A stretch of 64,000 nt of DNA, from NCBI GenBank assembly GCA_013368375.1, contig JAACJP010000041.1, forward strand, positions 186,001 to 250,000, in the 5' to 3' direction. The translations under genes were made by a program, and so were the position numbers. This document shows, in pieces, positions 31,737 to 43,200 of the stretch (positions are counted from its first letter, which is position 1; each line of letters starts with the position of its first letter). The DNA comes from Tricholomella constricta (taxonomy: Eukaryota; Basidiomycota; Agaricomycetes; Agaricales; Lyophyllaceae). The notes beneath the pieces are model-generated. The model had not been told where the DNA came from and ran no database searches. It saw nothing but the letters and a program-made list of their open reading frames with translations.

Positions 31737-34652
31737 GGGACCAAATTGAGGAATCTTTTTGCCTTACTGAGGCTTGACAAATGCTTGGACAGTCTTATTC
31801 AGCCACTTTGAAGCACCATAGTAACCTCCTTGAATCACTCAAGACACAAAGGTAAATTCCTTTTCACAGTTACTACCTCATTGACCATACTGAGTACTGT
31901 CAAAACATTATTGCTTCTGATTGTAATATGTTACTCAATGTCATCTTTCTTCCATTAGTAATAGGGCACTCGCTTATATGAGCAGGGCTAATTTTAATAA
32001 CACATCTGGGTCGATAAAAGATTCTGGGTGGTGTAAATGTCATTCAATGGTTTTGTAGGTCTGATAATAATTGTTACCTGCATGGGCTTACATCATTCAG
32101 GTGTAAGATCTAATCACAATCCTTAGCCCAAAGCCTCCAAGTTGCTTTGACGCCATTACTATGCACACCGGCACACAATCATGAACACTGTTTTTGGCCA
32201 TTTTCATATGCCATCAGTCAGCCTTGAGCACAACCACCAGACTTTAAAGCTTCCATAGAACTTCAACGCACACCCTATATTATACTGGGTGTTTAAGATA
32301 TGATAACTTTGGAATCTTTTTAGAAAAGTATGCTCCTCTCTTTCGCCTTTGTTTTCGGCCTTGGTAATTGATGGAGCACAGCTTGAAGGTCGCCTTCAGG
32401 AACCCTTTATTCAGCATTGCATCCTAAACACCTAGAAGGATACTTTGATCCTTTGTGGTCACTCATCATTGACCAAGAAGTCTGGCACATGAAAAAATAC
32501 GTGACAGTGTAAGCTCTTCCCGTTGATATGCATCCTTCCCGGCTGGTCACCGACTGCCATGCCGACCATGATAAACCACTCAGAGGTGCACACGACAACA
32601 CCGACTGACTCACTGACCAAACATGACCTACTTGGATCAGCCAACCTTTCCCTCGGTCTTCGGGAGTCAGTATAACCGTGTAATCAACCAGCAACTGTGC
32701 ATGGACTGCCAAGTATCAACGACCGGCTTTGTACATTACTGACGATGCATTTCCTAGCATGCCCTTCTGCCCCCTATTCACAGCACAGATCCGACTGCTT
32801 CACGGAGTTCTGCAATCACCAATTCCCCTGACCGTGTATCCGATCCAACGCTGGTACCTGATCGATAGTGCGCCACACTGGACCTTTCCTCAGAGAGAAA
32901 TCACATGGTACCAGACTTGGCAACAACCCAACAAGAAACACTTGCATGGTCGCGCTAAGGGTCAATAATTTTACCTTACCATATGAACACCTCTCATGTA
33001 GTACATGCACCCCGTATTATCCCTCAAAACTCAGAGTCAATAGCTCAGAAACCTCGTTCATCGTTGTCTTGGAGTCGTTCCAATCGTAAAACCCATCGCA
33101 CTCATCGCCAGAAATTTTATTCGTCATCGTCGTCCAGCCAAGTAACCGTTATCAAGAACCCATGAGTTCTCCTTGTCAGTCCCGTTCGTTCCGTGTCGTG
33201 CAACCAACACCCCGGTCGCGTTTCCAACCGACACTCATCGCAACCGATCACATATTGTCGCGATCATTGTAACTCAGTCGGTTCCCACCAATTATGGGTC
33301 GGATTGTACTTTATCTTTGAATTACAACTCTTTGCAAGCCCTGCACACTTGCGTGTTTGGGAACTTTTAACACTTCTCGCCCATTTTAGTTGTTAGTTGT
33401 TTTGTTGTAGTGCACAGCACCTACAGGCCTTCTAGCTCTATCACCATTGTCAGTCTGTCAAGGTCAAATGTGACATTCATGCTCAAGATATTGTCCCAGC
33501 CTGTTGCACTGATATAGATGTTTGCACCTAACTGGAACCTCTCACAGGCGAGGCCAGTAAGATGCACATAGTTATTATTTTTATGCAACATATGCCCAAG
33601 CCTTGGACTATAATCTATTTACTCACACTCCAGCCAAATAGTAGCTCTTGCTCTGGTGACTTCTCCGGAAGCAATTGTCCTCCATTTGCTTCGCTGCTTG
33701 AAGCAATATCACACCGATGCCAAAAGCAAGCTCAAGTTGCTGGGATGGGAGACATAACTGAGTATTCACATTAACTGCTTGGTGGTCATCTCCAGATTGA
33801 AATCCTCTGAATTCGGGCGGTAGGATATTGAGCTTTGTTTATCTGTTGACACAAAGTTGATGCCTGTCATTGCCCTTTTTCATATCCAATTCCAAGCCAG
33901 TCACAGTGATATTTCCATTCCTTTCCCTAATTAAACTTGGGTTCATTGCCATCGCTTTCCAAGTCTATTTCAAGTGAGCCCATGGCCGTGATGGATGCGG
34001 AGACAACAACCTCGAAGTACTTACCCCTTGATACTCATCAAACTGGACTCTCAGAGACAATTATAGGGCAAATTCAATTATGAACTGAGCTGCTAACGCA
34101 ACAGTACTCCACTTGATCTAGCACATTTGGCCATCGGTGGCGATAAGTTATGTCAAGAACTTATCTTGCAATTCATTGCAAAGATAGCTAGCTGACTGTC
34201 TGTGTCGAATTGACAACTGGCAGTAGAATGCATCGATCTACAAAGATGCGAGACCGTATCATTATTCTTTCTGATGGGTCAGATTGTCTCTTCGACGCAG
34301 TCAGCGAAAGCGAACAAAAAAGGTCTCGATGTTGATGGATTCATGGAAGCGGCAACGCGCTATTGTTTTTTTTTTCGGAGCACGCGACCGTCACGTGACG
34401 ACACTTACGCGACAGCATTTCTAAAGGGAGGTGTATCCTTGTTCTCAAAACGCAAAGATGCACGTAAGGCAAAGGCACGATACCGAATCCATGGCCCCGC
34501 TTGTTCTTGAAATGGATTATCCCCGCTCTCGCCCACAATTGTCCCTGGTTCCTCCACATGCCACAGAACGCCCCCAGATTTGGGCACTACTTTATTTATG
34601 TCTAGTCTTATATAACGTGGCTGGGGCGCTTTGAGATCTTGTCCCTCCGTTC
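31737..34652. other. 2.9-kb stretch without a supported gene
   Basis: No exon chain, transposase, integrase or RNA gene could be recognised. Base composition is close to 45% GC with stops in all frames. It may be an old, decayed insertion plus the upstream region of the arrestin-like gene. Confidence 0.4.
34608..34615 (+). promoter_or_regulatory. TATA-box-like TTATATAA before the arrestin-like gene
   Basis: TTATATAA lies 37 bp before the ATG at 34653. The short distance implies a very short 5' UTR if it is used. Confidence 0.4.
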
Positions 34653-36274
34653 ATGGACGTCGCGTCCCCACCACGCTATCGGAGATTCTCCTCTGTCAGA
34701 CCTGGTCCGGTACCACAGTCTGCTGACGACCTTCCTCCCTATACCCGGCGCAATACTCTCGCCCAGCCTGTCGTTCGACGCGAACCCACGGAACATGTGT
34801 ATCTTTTGAACGAGAAGAACAGGCCTTGGGTCACTCTTAAACTATACAGCAGCGCCAAATCCTCCAAGTCGCTGCCGACTTTCTTTGAGAAAGAAAACAT
34901 CAATGGCATCCTGGAAATCAATGCCGATCGGGGCGATTCTATCCAGTCGATCACAGCCACGGTACGGTTTGCTTTACATCGAGTCTGATAATTTCTTCTC
35001 ACCCGTCACAATCCATAGATTACTGGACGTATCATCACTGGCGCTAATGCGGGTGATTCTTTCACGTTCCTTAGCCATTCCCTCCCGATATGGTCCAAGT
35101 CTCTAGATGTCCCTAGATTGCCATCACCGTCAGAGGGGGCCTCTAAGAGCAAACTGCTTGGACGTTGTGAATGGACACTGTCCATTCCCTTACCTAGAAC
35201 AGTGACTGTTCTGAATGGTACAGGTTCCCCGGAGACCTGTCATCTGCCCGAGACGTTCCTGGAACGCCACACCATTGCGAGCATCCAGTATGATTTCACT
35301 ATCCAAATTTCTCGAGGGATGCTTCGGGTGGACAGTCAGTGAGTATGATTTACTCGTCCGCATTGTTGCAAAAACCTGATTGCCCTTAGGGTCAAGACGG
35401 CCTTTGGTTACGTTCCGAGTACCAGGCCAGAACTTCCATCTTTACTCCGACAGCTAGCCTACCAACAGGGCACCTCTCTCGCCGGACCTCATTCCGACCC
35501 GGATGGTTGGAAGTCTCTGAGAGTTGTCACCGCTCGCGGTTTGATGGATCGTAACCGCCAAGTGGAAGTTCAGTGCGTCGTAAGTTTCGATCACCCACTA
35601 GGAGGTCTTTGTACTAAGACCTCATTATATCTCGCAGGTTTCGCTCGCCAAACCCGTGAGTACTTACCCCGGCAAATGTGTGCAGTCAAATATACTCATC
35701 ATTTGCCGTAGTTGTCATATACACGTGGAACCGTTTTACCCTGCTTCTTGACTCTCCAAGGCTCCGATGAGGCCATTCTCGACCTGTTCTCTGCCCCTTC
35801 CGCCATCTCTGTAAAGCTACATCGACGCATTCGATTCTTCAGTAAACGCTCACAATCAGATGATGCCTGGAACGAAAACGTCAAAGAGGTGGGATCTGCG
35901 ACCTGGTGGCCCTCGGCTGGCGTCCGATACCATTCCAGTGTTCGCCATATGGAAGGCGAGATCAGATTGGCTAAAGACCTGCGACCATCAACAGTCGTAG
36001 GCCACTTCAGCATTTGTGTGAGTGAACTATACGTCCCGTCCTTGTTTCAACAACTGAACCAGTGCTTCAGTACCATGTGGTGCTACATCCTTTCGACATC
36101 CCTCATTGTACTTCAGATACCCGCTCGCTCTTGTCTGAGCCAGTGGAGATCGCAACCATGCATGCGAAAGGGCCACGACCACAAGCATACTCTCCTCCTG
36201 CATATGCCCCGTCCACACGATCCAACGACTATTACGTCCCACCCACCTCCTGGGCCATGGTGAATGGTGTTTGA
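34653..36274 (+). CDS. Arrestin-like fungal protein with PPAY motif
   Basis: Exons: 34653-34961, 35019-35338, 35390-35579, 35638-35655, 35712-36017, 36071-36274; 448 residues. The beta-rich layout (SITATITGRIITG, CEWTLSIPLP, YDFTIQISRGMLRVDS, VKTAFGYVPSTRP) is what I expect of the arrestin-like families of basidiomycetes. The tail carries SPPAYAP, a PPxY motif that in arrestin-related trafficking adaptors recruits Rsp5-type ubiquitin ligases to membrane proteins. Exon 4 is an 18-nt micro-exon (VSLAKP). The fold assignment is inference from pattern; a structure prediction would decide it. Confidence 0.65.
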
Positions 36275-36964
36275 CGACGATCACGTCCCCTGCATTAGTA
36301 TCCTGTCCATCGCTTTGGTCATCATGCTGGATCATGACTGACGCACAGATCTCTCTTTGTAGCACAATCATTAAGTACCTGGCGTGCCATTGTATTAATC
36401 TTACCCCTCCCCCCATCCCACTGTACACATAGATATTCCTAATATTACCCCTCGCGTCGGGTGTCAGCGCCCCAGCCGCTCTCGCTTAACTCACAGAAAA
36501 TCCGCGTGCTCATAAGTCGATGCCTTGTCCAAGTCGTTATGTTGCCAACACTCACAAAGTAGTCTTGCTTCTCAAATTATCCAATGGCGAACTGGGTGAC
36601 TCATCGGAGGGCACGTGTTCCGGACACATCCGACAGAAAGTTTTGTCCAACCGCAAACGTGCGTTTCGAAAGTGTTACCTAACCACCATCTGCCAACACC
36701 TGCTTTGGAGACTTTTACTACGAGTATATCTGTGAAGCACTATCTTCACAATTTCGTCGACCCACTCCCCCAACACCCTTCTCTGCGTCTTCTGTTCAGG
36801 CAGAGGATTCATGCTTCGACCTCCAATTGCTATACCAAAGCACAAAATACCGTCCTGTCCGCGTGTTAGTTTTGTAAGCCTAAGCTTTAGCCTCTTTATC
36901 ACCTCATTACTCACCGACTGCACGCTTGATTGCTCTACAGCGCTGAAACACTCATCTGCCCAGC
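36275..36964. other. Intergenic, eIF5 upstream region
   Basis: 690 bp between same-strand genes. No gene is seen. It should contain the arrestin-like terminator and the eIF5 promoter, with a pyrimidine-rich stretch just before the eIF5 ATG. Confidence 0.5.
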
Positions 36965-38375
36965 ATGGCTTCCGGAGTTGTAAATATTCGTCGAGATGTC
37001 GATGACAAATTCTACCGATACCGGTAAGGGACATATGTGCTCCACCTCGCTTCTTAAATGACTCAATTTTTATTAGTATGCCCATCCTCAATACGAAGAT
37101 TGAAGGCAAAGGTAATGGTATCAAAACTGTTGTCCCCAACATGTCCGATGTCGCGAGAGCCCTCAGCCGACCTCCGACTTACACCACCAAGTTCTTTGGC
37201 TGTGAACTCGGTGCTCAGACATCCTTTGACGAGAAGAACGATCGTTATATTGTCAACGGGGCGCACAATGCCGAACGTCTCCGTGAGCTGCTCGACGTCT
37301 TCATCGACAAGTTTGTCCTCTGCCGATCCTGCAAGAACCCCGAAACGGAGCTCGTTATTCTTAAGAGCGGCAGAAACGAGAATATTATTCGTGACTGCAA
37401 GGCCTGTGGCGAGCGGACCGAGGTGGACATGCGGCACAAGCTGACCACCTTCATCTTGAAGAACCCCCCTGTCAAGGTGAAGAAAGGTAAAAACAGGAAT
37501 ACAGGCGATGCTGCAGGAGGTGTTGGTGGCGGTAGCGACATGAATGGCGACAGCATTGAACAGGAGGCTAATGGCGCGGAGAGTGACGACGAGTTGACGA
37601 AGAAGATCAAGGCAGAGGCTGCGGAGTTGAACAACGATGCAGTACTGGTTAACGAGGACTGGTCGGCCGATACCTCCCCTGAAGCTGTCAAGCAACGCAT
37701 CAAGACGCTCGAAGGCGGTATGGCATCGGTCGTACTTGGTGGCGATGAAGAGGGTAGCGACGAGGATGCTAACAGTCCTTACGCTCAGCTGGGACGCTGG
37801 ATTGATGATAACCGAGACGACCAGGATGACCCCAAGGCATTCTCGGTCGCTATTTACAAGAAAGCTGAGGAGCTCGCCATTGAAAGGAAACACAAGGCAC
37901 TCCTCGTGCTCGTCCAAGCTCTGTTCACCGATGCTATTATTTCCGAGATCCCCAAGTATGGCCCTCTGTTGATTAAGGGACGTCACCAGCGAATTCATCT
38001 TTCAACTGTCAACGTTTCTAACAATGCCTGTCACAATACAGATGGTCACCTCAGAGAAACATCAGAAATCGCTTCTCGGCGGAATCGAGCGCTTTGTCGG
38101 CCTCGCTCATCCGGATCTCATCCCAGCCGTCCCTAAAATCTTGATGGAGCTCTATCAAATTGACGTTCTTGACGAAGAGGTGGTCACTCAATGGGGCACT
38201 CACGTTAGCAAAAAGTACGTCGACAGAGAAATCAGCAAGAAGGTCCGCAAATCTAGCGAACCGTTTTTGAAGGTAAGCTCCTCCTTTGCAGTTGATTTTA
38301 TTCAAGTCTGATGATTTTTCGCAGTGGTTGGAAGAAGCTGATGACGATGATGAGGATGACGAGGAGGAGGGATAA
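36965..38375 (+). CDS. TIF5: Translation initiation factor eIF5
   Basis: Exons: 36965-37023, 37077-37977, 38042-38272, 38325-38375; 413 residues. eIF5 stimulates GTP hydrolysis by eIF2 in the scanning ribosome. The N-terminal IF2B/IF5 domain has [20 protein letters not shown] with the catalytic Arg, and a zinc ribbon (CRSCKNPE, then CKACGERTE). An acidic/Lys linker follows, then the C-terminal W2/MIF4G-like domain ([20 protein letters not shown]) and the aromatic-acidic tail [16 protein letters not shown]. Intron 2 (37978-38041) would need a GG donor: after AAG (37975-37977) the bases are GGACGTC, where GTACGTC is expected. Spliced there, the phase is correct and the protein matches the family exactly. 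Confidence 0.93.
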
Positions 38376-38717
38376 GAGTGTTGGACTCTGGTGAATCTGG
38401 ACGGCCGCTATTCTTTACATGTCGCTTTTACACAAGAAACCTTGCGTGTGTCGCTCCAAGGCAATGTTTTGACTGACTGGCACAACCCTGCAATCGGAGC
38501 CTTGCGCAATGACGAAACCTTTGAGAATGAATGTCAAATCAGAACCATGCATAATTTCGGAAGAGGACGACTGTTCAAACGTTCAGACTCGACAGCTGCT
38601 GATGTAACGTAGTCGGGAATGGAATCTATCATCTCACCAAACGCCTGGCTTGTTCAGCACTGCACCCAAGCCCGTTAAGTAATACAACCTCTCGCCCAAC
38701 ACCAACTCTCTACTACG
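38376..38717. other. Intergenic, no gene
   Basis: 342 bp between eIF5 and the next same-strand gene; terminator and promoter sequence only. Confidence 0.5.
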
Positions 38718-40268
38718 ATGTACAAGGTTACTCGAGCCTCAAAAGACGATATGGCCTCTGTATGTGTTTGATCTCTGGAGCTGAATTGGTGTCTTGACTG
38801 CTCCGCTGGATGTCTCTTTAGAAATCACCATACGCATCGGACGACAGCCATTGGGAAGATGTCGAGGATATTGAGAACCATCCTCGGCCATCTACTCCTC
38901 CAGGCTCTGTACGACTTGGCATTTCCTCTCCTCGGAAGCGGAGGTTTGTGCAGAGTCGGACGACATACATCGCATCTCCCGCCCGGAAACAAACCATCAT
39001 CCCGCCTATAATAAAATTGCAAAAGTCGTCTCCTCAAAAGTCCGTCGCGCAGGAGAAATTCTTGGACGGCGCATTACAGGGTATTTCATTCATTTTTAGC
39101 TACCTCTTCGACATCTTCAGCACTGCGATACGGCTTCTACGCCGACCACTTGGTCTGCTCGCTTTTCTCTGGCTACTAGCGCTCATCCTAGGCAGAATTT
39201 CTTCTACCCTTCGTGGCGCCTTTGCACCTCTCTGCTACTTGCCTGGCCTTCATGGTTCAAGGTTTTGTGACACCCCAACACAAGCTGCTGGGGGCACCCA
39301 ACAACCTCGTTGGGCCGACTACCCTAAGCTAATCGATGTTCAAAGCACTACCTTTGAGCACCTACTCGATGAATCGGTGGGCGGATCGGGCTTGTCTCTA
39401 GAGATCAAGAAAGCAGAGTTAGCGACCACAGATCTTGTGACGCTTGTCCGCATCAGCGATCTCAAAGCGCGGGACACGTTGAGCGACATGTTGAGCGAAT
39501 TCGCGGAAGATGCGAAAAAGACTGGTCGGGGTCTCCAGAAACTTAGCTCCAAGATTGGGGGTGCTGTAGATAAGTAAGTGCTCCAGTGTATCTATCTGCC
39601 CCAGTTACTGTGCTCTGACAAGGTGCAGTATCATGGCAGTCAACGATTACGCCCTTCATCAGATCGAAGCCGAACACACGAAGGCTCCGACTATCATGTC
39701 CATGTATGGCCTCATCCCATGGGCGGCACGCAAACCCACGAACGATGTTATAACTCGCACATTCGGCGAAGCCATGAGTGTCCTCTCTGCTTCTATGCAG
39801 CGTCTCATCTTGGAGGCGGAACTCAATCTCGCGAACCTTGAAAAGCTCGAGGAGCGCCTTTCGACGCTGCACGACTTGGTATCGCGTGAAGACCTAACTC
39901 TGTCTTCTGCCAAATCCGAACTACTCGCTGAACTGTGGACCAAGCTTGGCGGCAACCGGAGGAAGCTGCGCGGCTTCGACGACCATCTGGTTTTACTGAA
40001 GAACCTTGGCTTCTATCGGAAGAGAGCTCTCGCACACGTGGTCGCTGCGCTGCAATCGCTCAACGCGATGAGCAGTGACATGGATGATATTCGGGAACGC
40101 GTTGCGGCGCCGGAGCTTACGGGATCAAAAATTCCTGTCGCAGTGCACATGAAAAGCATCAAGGCAGGTCTAGAAAGGCTGAAGGAAGGAAGGGTACGGG
40201 CTAGGAGATTGGAAGAGGAGACTTTGAGGCGTGTTCTCGGAATTACGGAGGAGGCTGCCAAAGAGTGA
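38718..40268 (+). CDS. Fungal membrane/coiled-coil protein, function unknown
   Basis: Exons: 38718-38759, 38822-39573, 39629-40268; 477 residues. The N-terminal 95 residues are polar and basic (PRKRRFVQSRTTYIASPARK). One or two hydrophobic helices follow (GISFIFSYLFDIFSTAIRLL and LGLLAFLWLLALILG). The rest is a long helical, coiled-coil-rich domain (ELATTDLVTLVRISDLKARD to RARRLEEETLRRVLGITEEA). I recall such proteins as conserved but unnamed in basidiomycetes; a nuclear-envelope or organelle-membrane location is possible but unproven. Introns are GTATGT...TAG and GTAAGT...CAG. Confidence 0.75.
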
Positions 40269-40690
40269 GCGTCTTTGACATTTGTTGTATTTCTATCGGC
40301 GATCAACTTGTACATACTAGTGGCTAGCCTTGACGGCTCGTTGGACAGTTTTTTTGGACCGTCTAGTACGTAGATTGCAAAGTAGATTGTATGCACAATC
40401 CATTCATAACCAGAAGTATCATTTACCCTCCGTCATCACAGAATTTTCTACTGGCTAAATACCTGGCCAATTGCTAGCCGAGAAGCGATATGATATTGAT
40501 GACAAGGACGGGTAAAAGACCGAACCACCGTGGCTTGCGCTGGAGGCAAGATTAGGACAAGTGCATCTGAAAGTTTTGGTCTGCTGAAAATTGATTGTGC
40601 CTCCGATTCAGCAGTTCGATGGGAGTGTCCAGAACGGAGAACGTCGCTGTGAACCCTCTATAGAGCCCTGGTGACGAACTGGGCAATTCC
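40269..40690. other. Convergent 3' region, no gene
   Basis: 422 bp between two convergent stop codons (membrane protein + and Med22 -). Only terminator sequence is expected; no ORF of interest. Confidence 0.5.
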
Positions 40691-41266
40691 TCATGAGGGT
40701 GGAGTTGGGCGAAGTATCTCATCCAGGAGCTCGGAGACCTTCTGGCGTGCTTCATCCCTTTCCTCCTGTACAACTTTAAGTTCGGCGTCGCGTCTGTGGG
40801 CCAGTTGGGCTTCGTCGGAGAGTAGCAGCAAAAGCTTCATGGAGTGCGTTATCGACAGCAACGAGTTTGCTGCACGAACCTAATTCATTAGGATACACGT
40901 CAGTTCGACCCAGCCAGATGAGAGCCGCATTCAAAAAACTCACCATGGACTCCGCACGAGATTGCGCCTGAAATGATTCCTGTGCAATGCGAAATTTGTC
41001 CTTGTCTCCAATCTTGTCTCGGTCAACGCCAGCGCAGACGGGTGCAAAGCAAAGGGATTTACAGATGCCAAACTGACAAGGTCTACCATCCCTTCGACGA
41101 GAGTCTCGACCTCCATGTCTACACGCTTGTTCCATTCCTCCTCGATCGCGTCAAGATACTCCGAGGAGCTCTGCTCCACATAGTGTTGAGCTGCATTTCC
41201 GCGTGATAGCTTTGCAGTTGGCAGGGCGGATGGGCGTGAGACATCGGTTTGGGGAATCTCTGACAT
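40691..41266 (-). CDS. MED22: Mediator complex subunit Med22
   Basis: Exons (minus): 41063-41266, 40944-41012, 40691-40879; 153 residues. Med22 (Srb6/Surf5) is a head-module subunit of Mediator, linking activators to RNA polymerase II. Signature: EYLDAIEEEWNKRVDMEVET, then LVEGMVDLVSLAS, FRIAQESFQAQSRAESMVRA and SLLSITHSMKLLLLLSDEAQ, with a helical end ELLDEILRP. Length fits the family. The YR retrotransposon ends at 41376, only 109 bp upstream of the ATG, so the original promoter has been separated from the gene and may lie beyond 47620. Expression from retrotransposon sequence or the remaining 109 bp is possible. Confidence 0.9.
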
Positions 41267-41375
41267 TGTGTGAACGAAGGAGGAAAGAAGTTGCAAGCAG
41301 CCATGTGCTGGACATTTCGTTCTCTTCTCGGTCTTGTCACGTGCTTCGCAGCGCACATTTAAGCTTACTAACCAC

Positions 41376-41508
41376 TTTCGTGTCTGTTTCGTAGAGACTC
41401 CTGAATATATCGTTTCGGTAATATACACAACTCCGTTGCTACGATGGGAGAGGGATCCGCCTACGGCGGCGAACCCTGGGGGTCTGAATGCGGTGTGTGA
41501 GGTAACCA
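41376..41508 (-). repeat. Split direct repeat B2 (3' terminus of the YR element)
   Basis: 133 bp, same as B1 at 41785-41917 by eye. It begins TTTCGTGTCTG on the + strand and ends GGTAACCA. It forms the 3' end of the element next to Med22. Confidence 0.9.
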
Positions 41509-41614
41509 GGAGAGGCAGTCAGGACAACAGAGAAGATAGGAACCGAAAGGTATCTGATAGGTGGTAGAATAGAAAATAAAAAGATTATTGATAAAAAGGG
41601 AGAAGGTGGGTGGG

Positions 41615-41784
41615 CTGAGCGAGCCAAAGACAAGAGCGAGTAGCGAAAGCTTGGGGAGTGGTACGTGAAGTACGCGAGGGAGAGTACAGATGATGGGAGT
41701 TCGGATCAAGGGGCGTGGGTCTCTACTCACGCGACCCGAAAAGCGTTCCTCTTTCATCCCGTGCCTCCGTTCAGAGGACTTCCA
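41615..41784 (-). repeat. Split direct repeat A2
   Basis: 170 bp, same as the terminal copy A1 at 47451-47620 by eye. It is directly joined to B1. Confidence 0.9.
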
Positions 41785-41917
41785 TTTCGTGTCTGTTTCG
41801 TAGAGACTCCTGAATATATCGTTTCGGTAATATACACAACTCCGTTGCTACGATGGGAGAGGGATCCGCCTACGGCGGCGAACCCTGGGGGTCTGAATGC
41901 GGTGTGTGAGGTAACCA
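41785..41917 (-). repeat. Split direct repeat B1
   Basis: 133 bp, same as B2. It lies between the recombinase stop codon and A2. Confidence 0.9.
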
Positions 41918-41974
41918 AGACGTAGGAGCCGTAGGCGCATGAACGCCGGTGAATGACCCCCGGATCGAGAGAGA

Positions 41975-43072
41975 TCAAGCCGAGAGGTGACGGGATCCCG
42001 AGTTCTCCATGATAGGACGCAGAAGTTCTGCGTACAACGGTGCTATGATTTCCAGTGAGCGCCAGTACCGGAGAAAGGAGTCGGAGGACCAGCGCCCCAT
42101 CATGCGGACGATATCGGGGGGGACGCCGGAGAGGAGCAGGTGTGTGGTGCCGCCAATGCGGAAGCAATGTCCCGAGATGTGAGGGAATTTAAGCGGGGAT
42201 AGAATGTCATTGACTCGCCGCAAAAATTTTCGGCGTGTGAGGCTGACGCGGTTGCCGTCGTCTCGGAGATAGGACGAGATGCAATCGGTGTGCCCGCCGT
42301 TTATAAGGAGGTGGAGTTCGAGGCAGGCGATGGGGTCGAGATGTGATTGGCGAGCGATAATCACGTCTTCTCCTCGAGTGCCGCCGAGTTTGGTACGAGG
42401 CAGGTGGAGTACGCGAGAGCCGGAGGCATTAGGAGGGTGCAGGTCAGACCAGGTGGGAAAGGCAGATGGGTCGTAGCCAGTTTCCCGGGTTGGAAGTAGC
42501 TCGCCCAGACGAATTTGACCCCAGAAGGATGCGCTAGCCACGAATAGGATGCAGACATCCACGGGAGAAGCGGGGTCGAGACCAGCGGAGAGAGTGGCGA
42601 GCATCTCGGCGGTAAACGCGGAGCGGGTAGGACGTAGAGAGGAGGCAGGCCGCATGTTTTCGGCACCTTTAATGAGATACGACAGTTGAGTGCCGCCGGC
42701 GTAGGGAAGGCCGTTGCTGATGTGCCATTTGCGAATGGCTGAGCACTTATTGCGAATTGAAGTGCCTGCGTGAGTACCTGCGAAGGAGGAGGCGTACGCA
42801 CAGAGGAGCTCCTCGGAGGCGGGGAGACGGAGATGGACGGGGACCGCGCTGACTTCGCAGAACCGGAGGAAGTCCGCGATGTCGCGAGAATACTTGCGCG
42901 AGGTGGAGGGGCGCCACGCGTGCGAGACTATGTTGTTGACCCTGGCGAGGTGCGCGCCCTGCAGGGACCAGCCAGTGAGTGGTTGTGGGGGGCTGCGAGA
43001 TCGCGTGTGTGAGCGAAAGAGGCGTGAGCTCCACTCCGCAGAGAGTTTGCGGGAGTGGTCAGTGGCGTTCAT
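41975..43072 (-). CDS. Tyrosine recombinase of the YR retrotransposon
   Basis: 365 residues, ATG at 43072. This is a phage-integrase-type recombinase that would insert the circular cDNA. Catalytic residues are visible: the first Arg in FWGQIRLGELL, the HxxR pair in GHCFRIGG, a Trp in the third position (GRWSSDS) and the Tyr in FLRYWR. The N-terminal half has a core-binding SAM-like region (SRKYSRDIADFLRFC). The frame is undamaged and follows the RT ORF by about 130 nt. Confidence 0.9.
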   Translation of the reverse strand: MNATDHSRKLSAEWSSRLFRSHTRSRSPPQPLTGWSLQGAHLARVNNIVSHAWRPSTSRKYSRDIADFLRFCEVSAVPVHLRLPASEELLCAYASSFAGTHAGTSIRNKCSAIRKWHISNGLPYAGGTQLSYLIKGAENMRPASSLRPTRSAFTAEMLATLSAGLDPASPVDVCILFVASASFWGQIRLGELLPTRETGYDPSAFPTWSDLHPPNASGSRVLHLPRTKLGGTRGEDVIIARQSHLDPIACLELHLLINGGHTDCISSYLRDDGNRVSLTRRKFLRRVNDILSPLKFPHISGHCFRIGGTTHLLLSGVPPDIVRMMGRWSSDSFLRYWRSLEIIAPLYAELLRPIMENSGSRHLSA

Positions 43073-43200
43073 GGAGGCTCGGCGTCAGCCACCAGCGTGG
43101 GGAGGATAAAGGAACGGTTCAGGTGGGGCTGGCAGCTAGGAATGATATTGCGGTACGCAAGGGGGTACATGGAGGCTTAGACTACTGGAGATATGTGTAG

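Noticed and set aside
37063..37998. 311-codon open frame on the minus strand opposite eIF5
   Set aside because: It is a shadow of the GC-rich eIF5 coding strand. The plus strand has clear eIF5 domains and splice structure.
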